Shown in pieces: positions 7,585 through 14,972 of a DNA stretch of 23,507 nt. Position 1 is the stretch's first letter. Each line of letters begins with the position of its first letter. Both the position numbers and the translations under genes were made by a program. The notes beneath the pieces were generated by a model. That model had not been told where the DNA came from. It saw nothing but the letters and a program-made list of their open reading frames with translations, and did not search any database. Source of the stretch: JAKAWM01 sp049966695 (GTDB lineage: Bacteria > Actinomycetota > Acidimicrobiia > Acidimicrobiales > Palsa-688); NCBI GenBank assembly GCA_049966695.1, contig JBMFUG010000040.1, positions 1 through 23,507 on the forward strand. Reading direction: 5' to 3'.

Positions 7585-8403
7585 TCAACCTTTCTCCACG
7601 CCTTTACCGCCAGCCGCCTTTGCTAACTGCCCGCCGGTGGAACCACTGAGCCGAGTGCCGGTTGTCATCAGTTCCACAACGCTCTGGCGGTCATATTCCG
7701 ACGCCGGGCCCTCGGCTACCAAATGCCCGAGGCGCAGCACAGCAACACGGTCCGCCACCTCGAAAACGTCGTTCAGGTTGTGGGACACGAACAGCACCGC
7801 ATAGCCTTGCTCGGCCAAACGCCGCACAAGGCGGAGCACCATAGTCGTTTGAGCTACTCCCAGCGCCGCAGTCGGCTCATCGAGGATCATGAGCTGGGAG
7901 TTCCAAAGCACAGCACGAGCCACTGCTACAGATTGTCGCTGGCCACCAGAGAGCGACGCCACACGTTGGCGGATAGAGCGGACCGTGGTAACCTGCAAGT
8001 CAGCCAGGGTCTGGCGAGCAGCCTTTTCCATCGGGCCCTCATCTAGAGCGGTGTACTTCGTCGGCTCTCGGCCAAGGAACATGTTCTGCACTATGTCAAG
8101 GTTGTCGCACAAAGCCAGATCTTGGTACACAGTGGCAATACCAAGAGCAGCCGAGTCTTTCGGAGTACGGATCGATACCGGGTGCCCGCGCCAGAAAATC
8201 TGGCCCCCGTCAGGCGGGTGTATGCCCGAAATTATCTTTATTGTGACACTTTTGCCGGCACCGTTGTCCCCGCAAAGCGCCGTCACCAGGCCAGCTGGGA
8301 TGGTAAAGCTGACCCCGCTCAGCGCCCTCACCGGCCCGAAGCTCTTCTGTATGCCTCGCAACTCGAGCAACGGTTCGCCTCGATCGAGCAAAGCTTCAGG
8401 CAT
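7585..8403 (-). CDS. Sugar ABC transporter ATP-binding protein, single ABC domain (FrcA-like)
   Basis: The 272-residue protein is one complete ABC domain: Walker A GDNGAGKS (about 45-52), Q-loop in ATVYQDLALCDNLDIVQNMF, signature SLSGGQRQS, Walker B LMILDEPTAAL, and H-loop SHNLNDVF. It powers sugar import with the permease encoded next. Classical RbsA/XylG/MglA ATPases have two fused ABC domains of about 500 residues. A single domain of about 260 residues is the FrcA type, which works as a homodimer. The start is ATG 8403, with GAAAGGAAGG about 10 nt upstream. The Q-loop block is nearly identical to that of the ABC domain fused to the histidine kinase at 11050-13500. Confidence 0.94.
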   Translation of the reverse strand: MPEALLDRGEPLLELRGIQKSFGPVRALSGVSFTIPAGLVTALCGDNGAGKSVTIKIISGIHPPDGGQIFWRGHPVSIRTPKDSAALGIATVYQDLALCDNLDIVQNMFLGREPTKYTALDEGPMEKAARQTLADLQVTTVRSIRQRVASLSGGQRQSVAVARAVLWNSQLMILDEPTAALGVAQTTMVLRLVRRLAEQGYAVLFVSHNLNDVFEVADRVAVLRLGHLVAEGPASEYDRQSVVELMTTGTRLSGSTGGQLAKAAGGKGVEKG

Positions 8404-8789
8404 CGCTCGGCAACCTTCCTTTCAGCTTGCCTCTACAACAAACAGACAACAATCCTTGCCCCTGCACGGCCAGTAAGCAACCCTGCTACGGGCCCCGGCC
8501 GTCAAAACTACGGCCCCTGCTCGTCGGGCAAGCGCGTAAGGGGCTTTTAGCCACCGGTTCGGCGGGCACGGCCACCGGTTTCCCCCAGAGCGCCTGAGCC
8601 CCGTAGGGGGCCCAGGCACCCGGGTGGGGGGACAAGCGTACACGCCGCTCCTGCACGAGGGCTCTGCCCAGCTGCGTCCCAGTTGACATGCATAGCCATT
8701 GGGGCCGCACGCCGCCCAGGTCGCCCAGTGCTCGTGCTGGAGCCTCTGGCACCACGCGTACGCCGAACCTAGTTGCGGGTTGATCCCAG
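8404..8789 (-). other. 386-nt spacer between substrate-binding protein and ATPase genes
   Basis: No protein gene is evident; the open frames here have no recognisable content. On the transcript it holds a 17-nt tandem duplication at the upstream stop, a strong hairpin (8594-8615), and the direct repeat GCCACCGGTT at about 8551-8560 and 8571-8580. It may let the binding protein be made in excess over the membrane parts. Confidence 0.5.
8594..8615 (-). terminator. Intercistronic hairpin in the importer operon
   Basis: On the minus strand, CTGGGCCCC and GGGGCTCAG pair over 9 positions (one G-T wobble) around a 4-nt loop. There is no T-run. Such hairpins between binding-protein and membrane-component genes often act as partial terminators or protect the upstream mRNA from decay. 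Confidence 0.4.
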
Positions 8790-8804
8790 TTACGGGTTGA
8801 TCCC
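8771..8804 (-). repeat. 17-nt tandem duplication spanning the substrate-binding-protein stop codon
   Basis: Two adjacent copies of AGTTRCGGGTTGATCCC (8771-8787 and 8788-8804) differ at one base. The copy at 8788-8804 encodes the last residues and TAA stop of the binding protein. The other lies just after the stop. Confidence 0.85.
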
Positions 8805-10004
8805 AGCCGCTTTGCAGGCTGCCGCGTTGGCATATGGGGCTGCGCACAGCTCGGCCGGCGGCACAAAGCGGTCAGCTATGACAGTGCTGGCCATGTTCTT
8901 GGTGGTGACCCACTCCGGTGGCAGTAGCACCGAAGGCACGGACTTATGCTCAGTCGTGTCCATGGTCTGGCCGTTCACAAGAGCAGCCGGGGGGGTCATG
9001 CCGGCTCGCAGGTAAATTGCCAGTGCCACCGCAGCTTGAGCCTCAAGGTAGATGGGCTTGTAGACAGTGCCACATTGGTAACCAGTCAGCACATTGCCGA
9101 GGCCGGTCAAGGTGGCGTCCTGGCCAGTCACTGGGAAGGTATGAGGCTTTATGCCCTTTTCCTTCAGGTAGTTGATTATCGGGGCACCGTTTTCGTCGTT
9201 AGGCATCAGCACCGCGTTGATGTCCGGGTGAGCTGTGTACTCCTGCTGGAACTCAGTGAGGGCGACCGTCGGCGTCCAGGTGCCAGCAGGCTCTTCGTTG
9301 GGCTGCAGCTTGCCCACTAGGGTGTACTTGCCCGACTTGAAATAGGGCGCCAGTACGCTGTCGTAGCCGTCAGCAAAAAGAGTGGCGTTGTTGTCAGTGT
9401 CAGCGCCGTGCATGACCAGCACGACGGGCTTGGACACGTGCCAGGCAGAAATACAGCTGACAAGCCCTTGCCCCAAAAGGTCGCCGACGTGGACATTGTT
9501 GAAGCTGTCGTAATATGCGCGGCTCCCGCCCAGTGTGAGCCGGTCGTAGTCGATGACCTTGACACCGTGAGCGGCCGCGTAGCTTTCGATCCTCGCGCCC
9601 ACGCCCGAGTCCAGGGGGTCCATGATGATGACCTTGTCGCCCTTGGTGACGTCGGCTTGGGCGTCCGCGTACTCGGTAGCGTCACTACCGTGGGCATTTA
9701 CCACCTGGATCTCTGACCCGGAAAGGCCGGCCTTCTCCATGGCCTCGGCCAGGTACGGGGCGTCAAACTCGACATAACGCGTCGAGCTGACGGTGTCGGG
9801 CAGGATGGCACCTATACCTCCATGGCCCTTGGCCGTGATCGGCTTCAGCAGTGCCATTGTGGTGAAGTTGCGGTTGAAGGTTGTGGCGGAAACGGTAGCC
9901 GACGCAGCTGCAGCACCCGGAGCCCCCACAAAGCTCCCGGCGGCCACTAGCGCTGTTACTGCAGCGGTCCCCGTCAGCACTCTTGCTCTCACCTTTACTG
10001 TCAT
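8790..10004 (-). CDS. Sugar ABC transporter substrate-binding protein (periplasmic-binding, XylF/RbsB-like)
   Basis: This 404-residue protein starts at ATG 10004 behind a strong ribosome binding site (GGGAGAGGAA). Residues 1-35 form a Sec signal peptide: basic start (KVRAR), hydrophobic core, and AAAA/SA cleavage region. The mature part is a type I periplasmic-binding fold: GGIGAILPDTVSSTRYVEFD, KGDKVIIMDPLDSGVGARIE, PDINAVLMPNDENGAPIINY, and VTGQDATLTGLGNVLTGYQC. This pattern is that of xylose/ribose-type binding proteins. No lipobox cysteine follows the signal peptide, which is odd for a cell-wall bacterium. The mature protein has four cysteines, two near the C-terminus, that could form disulfides. 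It delivers sugar to the permease and ATPase encoded downstream. Confidence 0.92.
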   Translation of the reverse strand: MTVKVRARVLTGTAAVTALVAAGSFVGAPGAAAASATVSATTFNRNFTTMALLKPITAKGHGGIGAILPDTVSSTRYVEFDAPYLAEAMEKAGLSGSEIQVVNAHGSDATEYADAQADVTKGDKVIIMDPLDSGVGARIESYAAAHGVKVIDYDRLTLGGSRAYYDSFNNVHVGDLLGQGLVSCISAWHVSKPVVLVMHGADTDNNATLFADGYDSVLAPYFKSGKYTLVGKLQPNEEPAGTWTPTVALTEFQQEYTAHPDINAVLMPNDENGAPIINYLKEKGIKPHTFPVTGQDATLTGLGNVLTGYQCGTVYKPIYLEAQAAVALAIYLRAGMTPPAALVNGQTMDTTEHKSVPSVLLPPEWVTTKNMASTVIADRFVPPAELCAAPYANAAACKAAGINP

Positions 10005-10267
10005 GGGTTCCTCTCCCTTTGCGCTTCAGAAGAAGCGGAGCGACATGTCGGAACTCGCGCTCACCCGGCTGGGAGGATAGGCCCTTGGCACTACGGCCAA
10101 AGACCCCGCGGCAACAACCATCGCGCCGCGAAGCCGATGGAGCGGGCCGGAGTTGTCGTTTACCTCCGGCAAGCTGAACGTACGCCTAGGCACGTTAACG
10201 AGCCCGTGAACAAGCCAGGCCGGCTATAAAAATTCGGTAAACATTACATAAACAAACCATTAATGGG
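10005..10267 (-). promoter_or_regulatory. Likely promoter/operator region of the sugar importer operon
   Basis: Between the response-regulator stop and the binding-protein start lie 263 nt with no gene. The part next to the response regulator is AT-rich and full of symmetric sequence: CCATTAATGG (10257-10266), GTAA-ACA-TTAC (10237-10247), CGTTAACG (10193-10200), and GCCTAGGC just upstream of it. It is the obvious place for response-regulator binding and for the importer promoter. No unambiguous -35/-10 pair stands out. Confidence 0.5.
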
Positions 10268-10972
10268 TCAACCCGGTGCAAACCGGTAACCGGCCCTGGG
10301 CTGAGTGATGATGACCGGTGGCCCGCCTTGGCTCTCCAGCTTGGCTCTCAGGCGCCGCACGTAGACCCGCACGTACTCCGTCTCAGTTTCGTAGCCCGGG
10401 CCCCACACTCGCCGGAGCAGCTGGGCATGCGTAAGCAACTTGCCACGGTTGACTGCCAGCTCACGCAGCAGTGCGAACTCGGTCGGGGTCAGGTGGACCG
10501 TTTCCCCGGCCAGTTTTACCTGGCGCATCTCAAGGTCCACCACGAGGTCGCCCACTTCCAGCCGCAAAGGTGCCGCGTCCTGGGGCTCGACGGGGCGGGT
10601 CCGGCGCAGCGTCGCAGCGATGCGCGCCAAGAGCTCCTCTATGCCAAAGGGTTTGGTCATATAGTCGTCGGCACCAAAGTTGAGAGCCGTGACCTTGTCA
10701 TGCTGGCCCCCTCGGGCGGAGACCACGATGATCCCGACAGGTGAACGCTCCCGCAGCATGCGGCACAGTTCAAACCCGTCAACCTCTGGGAGCATGAGGT
10801 CAAGCAGGACTATGTCAGGGCTCTCGGTCTCGAGCAGCTCAAGCGCGCGCAAGCCGTCGAGAGAGACGCACGTGTCAAACCCGCGCACAGCGAGGTTGCT
10901 ACGGATGAGGTCGACAATGTTCGGGTCGTCCTCGACCAAAAGGGCCTTGGTCCGCTTTTCTGCCTGGATCAC
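10268..10972 (-). CDS. OmpR/KdpE-family response regulator
   Basis: The 234-residue protein has a receiver domain (about 9-120) with acidic pocket E14-D15-D16, phospho-acceptor D58 in IVLLDLMLPEVDGFE, switch Ser85, and K107 in YMTKPFG. A winged-helix DNA-binding domain follows (about 135-233) with LTPTEFALLRELAVNRGKLL, THAQLLRRVWG and YVRRLRAKLE. It should be phosphorylated by the kinase fusion encoded 77 nt upstream on the same strand, then bind DNA. The nearest downstream target is the importer operon, whose promoter region begins right after its stop. The start is GTG 10972, which lies inside a 20-bp tandem duplication; the upstream copy supplies the AGG-rich ribosome binding site. Confidence 0.95.
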   Translation of the reverse strand: MIQAEKRTKALLVEDDPNIVDLIRSNLAVRGFDTCVSLDGLRALELLETESPDIVLLDLMLPEVDGFELCRMLRERSPVGIIVVSARGGQHDKVTALNFGADDYMTKPFGIEELLARIAATLRRTRPVEPQDAAPLRLEVGDLVVDLEMRQVKLAGETVHLTPTEFALLRELAVNRGKLLTHAQLLRRVWGPGYETETEYVRVYVRRLRAKLESQGGPPVIITQPRAGYRFAPG

Positions 10973-11000
10973 CCGTCACCTGCCTGGATCACCCGTCACC
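10961..11000. repeat. Perfect 20-bp tandem duplication at the response-regulator start
   Basis: TGCCTGGATCACCCGTCACC occurs twice, end to end (10961-10980 and 10981-11000), followed by the partial copy TGCCTGG. It spans the GTG start codon and leader of the response regulator. Because 20 is not a multiple of 3, the duplicated GTG is out of frame. Confidence 0.97.
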
Positions 11001-11049
11001 TGCCTGGGCTGTACGCCACGCGCCTGGGCCGTTCGGCGGAAAGCCTGCG

Positions 11050-13500
11050 TCATTCGGCGCCCTCAGTTGGGACTTCTACTGGCAAGCGGACGGCAAAGCA
11101 CGCCCCGCCCGCGCCATTTCGTTCCAAGGTCATCTCCCCTCCGTGCGCGTCCACAATGCCATAAGCGATCGACAGGCCGAGGCCAACACCTGGGCTATGA
11201 ACATGGTGGTCGCGGCTTTGCAGTTCAAAGATGCGCGGAGCCAGGTCGGTCGGCAGCCCGGCGCCGTCGTCCGACACTCTAACCACCACGTGGCCCGGGG
11301 CTTCAAGCGTGGCATCGACGCTAACGTGAGTGCCGGGCGGGTTGTGAAGGACGGCGTTCTCTACCAAGTTGACGAAAACTTGCTCAAGGCGGTCATGGTC
11401 GGCCCAGATGGGTGCTATGGCCGGTGAGCAGCGCAGGCTGACAGCCGAGGAACGCGGGAGCGGCAGGCAAGAGATCGCCGCTTCTAGCACGAGCTGGAGG
11501 TCGCACCAGTCAGGCTCGAGGCGCAAAAGCCCGGACTCGATAGCGGAGAAGTCGAGCAGGTCACCGACCAGTCGGCCGAGACGGGCCGATTCCGTTTCTA
11601 TCCTGCTCAAGAAGCGTTGTTTGGAGTCATCGTCCCACTTCACGTCTGCAGCAAGCAGTGTCCCGGCGTAGCCTCTGATGGCAGTTAAGGGCGTCCGCAG
11701 TTCGTGGCTCAGACGCGAGAGGAAGTCCCGCTGCAGCTTGTGCGACCGGCGCAAGGCAGCTGCCTGGCGGTGGGCCTGTTCCGCCTCGTCTCGTTCCAAA
11801 GCAAGCCGGACAGAGTTGGCGGCATCGCCCAGCAGGGCCGCGGCGTCGTCTGGGGCCGCAGGTTCTGCCCCTGCCCATCTGGCGATGAGCGCGGCTCGGC
11901 CGCGTGGGACGTCAAAGGCAACCGCCAAGACCTGGCTGCTCCCTGGCACCTGAACGGGCAGGTCCGTGCAAAAGTCCCCCCCAAGCACGCGGCTCACCTC
12001 TTCGGTCCCGAGCCCCTCGGGTTCAGGCTGTGCCCTGCCATCGGCATCGACAGCCGCCAGGCAGCTCAGTTCACCGTCGTTCGGCCTCACCCACAGCTCG
12101 GCTCCGCTAGCACGCAAGCCCCGCCAGAGCGAGCGGAGGGCCTGAGCCAAGCCACTAGAGACAGGTTCCGGACCGGCCAGAGTTTCCAGCACTTCACGGA
12201 TTGTCTCCAGCACGCGGTTGCGCGTGGTGACCTCCGCAAAGAGGTGGTCCCGCTCTATGACACCCGCTGCATAACCGGCGTACAGCGCCACAAGGTCCAT
12301 CTGGTCGGTGCGCGGCCGCCCGACGAGGGGCTGGCAACCAGTGAGCACCCCGATCAGGCCTCCGCTACCTATAACCGGGACAGACCACGAACTGCGTATG
12401 CCGGCGTCTCGGGCCAACGGGCGAAAGCGCGACCAAGAAGAGCTCGTTTCGACATCTTCCTCCACGACGACCCGGCCGAGCAGCGCCGTCATGCCCACAG
12501 GGCCACCGTCGCTGTTAGCCGGCAGACGGGCCCAAGCAGAAAGCAGCGGCGTCGGCAACCCGATAGCGGCCGCGCAACGCAAACCGCCCTCTTCGGCTAA
12601 GTGGATGCAAAGCTGTTCGGTACGCAAGGCGGCACCAAGGGCAGAGATGATAAGCGGGAGGCTGGAGGTCGGCTTGGCCGAGGCAAGCTGGTCGATAAGG
12701 CTCTGCAGCCGGCTCAATTGGCGGCGAGCTGTGGCATCTACCTCGTGGCCCGACATAATGGCCACCACTTCGTCCGGGTAGGTCTCGGTAGGCGCCATCT
12801 GAGCGACTGCTCGCCCGCGGCGCATGACCACTATCGAGTCCGCAAGCCGGAACACTTGGTCAACGTCATGAGAGACGAGCAAGATGCTGGTCCCCTCTCG
12901 CTGCAAACGGCCGATCAGCTCTTCCACTCGCTTTGACTCGCTAGCCCCGAGGGAAGCAGTCGGCTCGTCTAGCACCAAAAGCCGCGGGTGGTCCTGCATC
13001 GCGCGAGCTACGGCCACGAGCTGGCGCTGGCCCCCCGACAGCCAGCGCACCGGGCGGCTCACGTCGCCCACGTCGATGTCGTAGGCGGACAGGAGGCGCT
13101 GTGCCGCCACTCGCGCTTTCAGCTCGTCAGTCAGCCAACGACCACCTTCTCGACCAAGAAAAAGGTTTGTCGCAATATCGAGGTTGTCGCACAGTGCCAG
13201 GTCCTGCCAGACGACAGCGATGCCGTTCCTCATAGCGTCAGCGTTAGAACGCACGCGGCTCTCGCCGACCAGTACCTCGCCCGAATCGGGCACTCTGTCC
13301 CCCGCTATGCAGCGGACAAGAGTTGACTTGCCCGCACCGTTCTCGCCCACCAATCCGACGACCCGGCCACGGCCTACGTCAAAGCTGACCCCGTCAAGCA
13401 CCAAAAGCGCGCCGTAAGAAACTGAGACGTCCCTGACTGACAGCACCGGCGGCTCGCCAGTCGGCTGCGGTGCGACCAACGTCCGCTCAGCAATGAGCAT
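11050..13500 (-). CDS. ABC ATPase - GAF - histidine kinase fusion protein
   Basis: Starting at ATG 13500 gives 816 residues; the frame is open to a TTG at 13575, but that would overlap the upstream gene. Residues about 18-245 are a complete sugar-type ABC ATPase: Walker A GENGAGKST (52-60), Q-loop VVWQDLALCDNLDIATNLFL, signature LSGGQRQ (154-160), Walker B LLVLDEPTAS (174-183), H-loop SHDVDQVF. About 270-420 is GAF-like (RSSWSVPVIGSGGLIGVLTG), and 425-575 looks like a second, weaker GAF. A histidine kinase follows: H-box SHELRTPLTAIRGY with His599, N-box VFVNLVENAVLHNPPG, DDGAGLP and GVGLGLSIAYG. All catalytic motifs are intact. No membrane helix or signal peptide is seen, so it should be cytosolic and could reach the membrane by docking on a permease. 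The paired response regulator is encoded next. Confidence 0.93.
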   Translation of the reverse strand: MLIAERTLVAPQPTGEPPVLSVRDVSVSYGALLVLDGVSFDVGRGRVVGLVGENGAGKSTLVRCIAGDRVPDSGEVLVGESRVRSNADAMRNGIAVVWQDLALCDNLDIATNLFLGREGGRWLTDELKARVAAQRLLSAYDIDVGDVSRPVRWLSGGQRQLVAVARAMQDHPRLLVLDEPTASLGASESKRVEELIGRLQREGTSILLVSHDVDQVFRLADSIVVMRRGRAVAQMAPTETYPDEVVAIMSGHEVDATARRQLSRLQSLIDQLASAKPTSSLPLIISALGAALRTEQLCIHLAEEGGLRCAAAIGLPTPLLSAWARLPANSDGGPVGMTALLGRVVVEEDVETSSSWSRFRPLARDAGIRSSWSVPVIGSGGLIGVLTGCQPLVGRPRTDQMDLVALYAGYAAGVIERDHLFAEVTTRNRVLETIREVLETLAGPEPVSSGLAQALRSLWRGLRASGAELWVRPNDGELSCLAAVDADGRAQPEPEGLGTEEVSRVLGGDFCTDLPVQVPGSSQVLAVAFDVPRGRAALIARWAGAEPAAPDDAAALLGDAANSVRLALERDEAEQAHRQAAALRRSHKLQRDFLSRLSHELRTPLTAIRGYAGTLLAADVKWDDDSKQRFLSRIETESARLGRLVGDLLDFSAIESGLLRLEPDWCDLQLVLEAAISCLPLPRSSAVSLRCSPAIAPIWADHDRLEQVFVNLVENAVLHNPPGTHVSVDATLEAPGHVVVRVSDDGAGLPTDLAPRIFELQSRDHHVHSPGVGLGLSIAYGIVDAHGGEMTLERNGAGGACFAVRLPVEVPTEGAE

Positions 13501-13552
13501 ACTTACAAGTGTTACGCCTTTCGGCCCGCTTGGGAAATGGCAGGCCGCGCGG

Positions 13553-14197
13553 CTAGCCAATGCCTCCGGAGGCAAGGTCGGGCAATCGGCGACTGAGCGC
13601 CTCCATCGTCTTTTGGAGCCGCAACTGTAGCGATGTCGTGGTCAGGTCGGAGCGGGTCCGCTCGAGCACGGCTCGCAGTGCATCCGCGCTACGGCGCAAG
13701 CCACCGGTCACCGCATCAGGAAAGTCGACGCCCGTGACAAGCTCGTACACAGCGTCCATGGCCTCCAGCAGTTCTTCGGCCCGTTGGGCTTGGCCCTCCC
13801 GCAGGTGGTCAAGGACCTCGCGGCGCAGCTCGGACGCTGCTTCGCAAAGCCCGTTCAGCCACGGCGCCAAACCGATGGACAGGCTGGACCAATCAGGCAG
13901 CTCGGCCCCCTCGACCAGTGCCCGCGTTAGTACCGCCTCGGCCATCTCTTTCTCTGCGTCCTGCAGGAATCCCGCATAGGCGATAGCAGGGAACGGGCCT
14001 AGGGCCACTTGAGCCTCGCGCACGGCTTGCTCACATTGGGCCAACAGCGCACTAGCCCGCTCCGGCTGGCGGGTATGCACAGCCCTAACAGCGCTGCCCG
14101 CGAGCCTGATGGCTCTCCTGCACGCCGCCAAGGAGACCTCCCGAGCCACGTTCAGCCTGTCCAGCTCGGCGAGGACGGGCTCAGCCGAGTACTTCAA
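13553..14197 (-). CDS. Translin-family protein
   Basis: The 214-residue, almost wholly helical protein follows the translin pattern: an N-terminal RE..L..CR..IR..G.AVRAVH segment, a central GFLQDAEKEMAEAVLTRAL, a PWLNGLCEAASELRREVLDH helix (LGL.D..GELRR in the family), and the C-terminal signature LRRSADALRAVLERTRSDLT. Translins form octameric barrels that bind and sometimes cleave RNA or single-stranded DNA; bacterial roles are little known. The start is TTG 14197, overlapping the stop of the upstream membrane-protein gene by 4 nt (TTGA). The stop lies 52 nt before the ABC-kinase fusion. All three probably share a transcript. Length agrees with the family (about 200-230). Whether the RNase residues are kept was not determined. 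Confidence 0.78.
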   Translation of the reverse strand: MKYSAEPVLAELDRLNVAREVSLAACRRAIRLAGSAVRAVHTRQPERASALLAQCEQAVREAQVALGPFPAIAYAGFLQDAEKEMAEAVLTRALVEGAELPDWSSLSIGLAPWLNGLCEAASELRREVLDHLREGQAQRAEELLEAMDAVYELVTGVDFPDAVTGGLRRSADALRAVLERTRSDLTTTSLQLRLQKTMEALSRRLPDLASGGIG

Positions 14198-14757
14198 GTG
14201 GCGCGCGCCGTGGCGAGCTCGGAGTAGCTCCCAAAGTCGCCGTAACCACTGGGCCAGTGTTGGCGGCGAGCACCGACCGGCGCGCGGCGCACGCCGCGTG
14301 CCGCTGATGAACTGGTGGCCTTGACAAGCATGTACACGTAAGCTGCCAGCACCACGTCAGTAGACAGCTGAAAGTAGAGCACTGCAGCCGACCCTGTTAC
14401 CACAGCGACCAAAGCCGACAGGACGACAGCTCCCGCCAGCACCGAGAGCACGTCTCGGCGGCGCCGGCGGGCCTCAAGGCGGCGATAGGACTTGGCCGCC
14501 GCTTGTAGCGTTGCAGGCACGTCGGCCTGGCGAGGAGCCGGCAGCGCCAAATGGGCCGGCCTTGAACGCCCCTGTGCTGGGGAGCGGCTATTTCTCAAGC
14601 GGTTAGCGGGTGGCACTCGCGTCGGCGTAGTGTGCCCCAAGACCGACAGCTCATAGCGAAAAGACCGCACCGAGTCGCCAAAACTTGGGCGTCTGCGCCA
14701 CCACCAGTAGACCAGGGCTGCGCTCCACAGGGCGGCGACTATGAGCTCAGTTGACAT
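14194..14757 (-). CDS. Membrane protein, GlpR-like (gephyrin-like molybdotransferase receptor) candidate
   Basis: The 187-residue protein starts at ATG 14757. It has one N-terminal membrane helix (about 4-20) followed by WWWRRRP, a cytosolic loop of about 80 residues with DSVRSFRYELSVLGHTTP, a basic patch RRLEARRRRRD, and two closely spaced helices (about 102-121 and 124-146), then a basic tail. This layout matches the actinobacterial GlpR proteins, membrane partners of the gephyrin/MoeA-like Glp cell-division protein, often encoded near galU. Here galU and moaC lie just upstream, which supports the call, though no moeA/glp gene is in the window. Sequence conservation is weak, so a generic actinobacterial membrane protein remains possible. 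Confidence 0.5.
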   Translation of the reverse strand: MSTELIVAALWSAALVYWWWRRRPSFGDSVRSFRYELSVLGHTTPTRVPPANRLRNSRSPAQGRSRPAHLALPAPRQADVPATLQAAAKSYRRLEARRRRRDVLSVLAGAVVLSALVAVVTGSAAVLYFQLSTDVVLAAYVYMLVKATSSSAARGVRRAPVGARRQHWPSGYGDFGSYSELATARAT

Positions 14758-14972
14758 CTCTACGGCTCCTTGGCACCGGGACCATCCGGCCAGCTGGCAA
14801 AAGCCGTAGCAAACCCGAGCCTCCGAGGCTGGGCATGGTGGCCAAGCGTTGCCGGGGTGGCACGAGCTGCCGCAGTCTGCTCACTGGGATTGTCCCTCCG
14901 ATGTAAGTCACTTTTTCAGGACCGTAGTACGTAGCGCCGCAAAAGTGGTGGATTTCGGTCCCAGGTAGCTGG

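Noticed and set aside
7585..8403. Truncated RbsA/XylG-type double-domain ATPase
   Set aside because: The single domain is complete at both ends and matches the FrcA type of about 260 residues, so truncation need not be invoked.
8422..8866. Minus-strand frames in the gap between binding-protein and ATPase genes
   Set aside because: They overlap the end of the binding-protein gene, are rich in Arg, Pro and Trp, and match nothing known.
13501..13575. ABC-kinase fusion starting at TTG 13575
   Set aside because: It would overlap the translin gene, and the added 25 residues show no ABC-domain homology. ATG 13500 is closer to the domain start.
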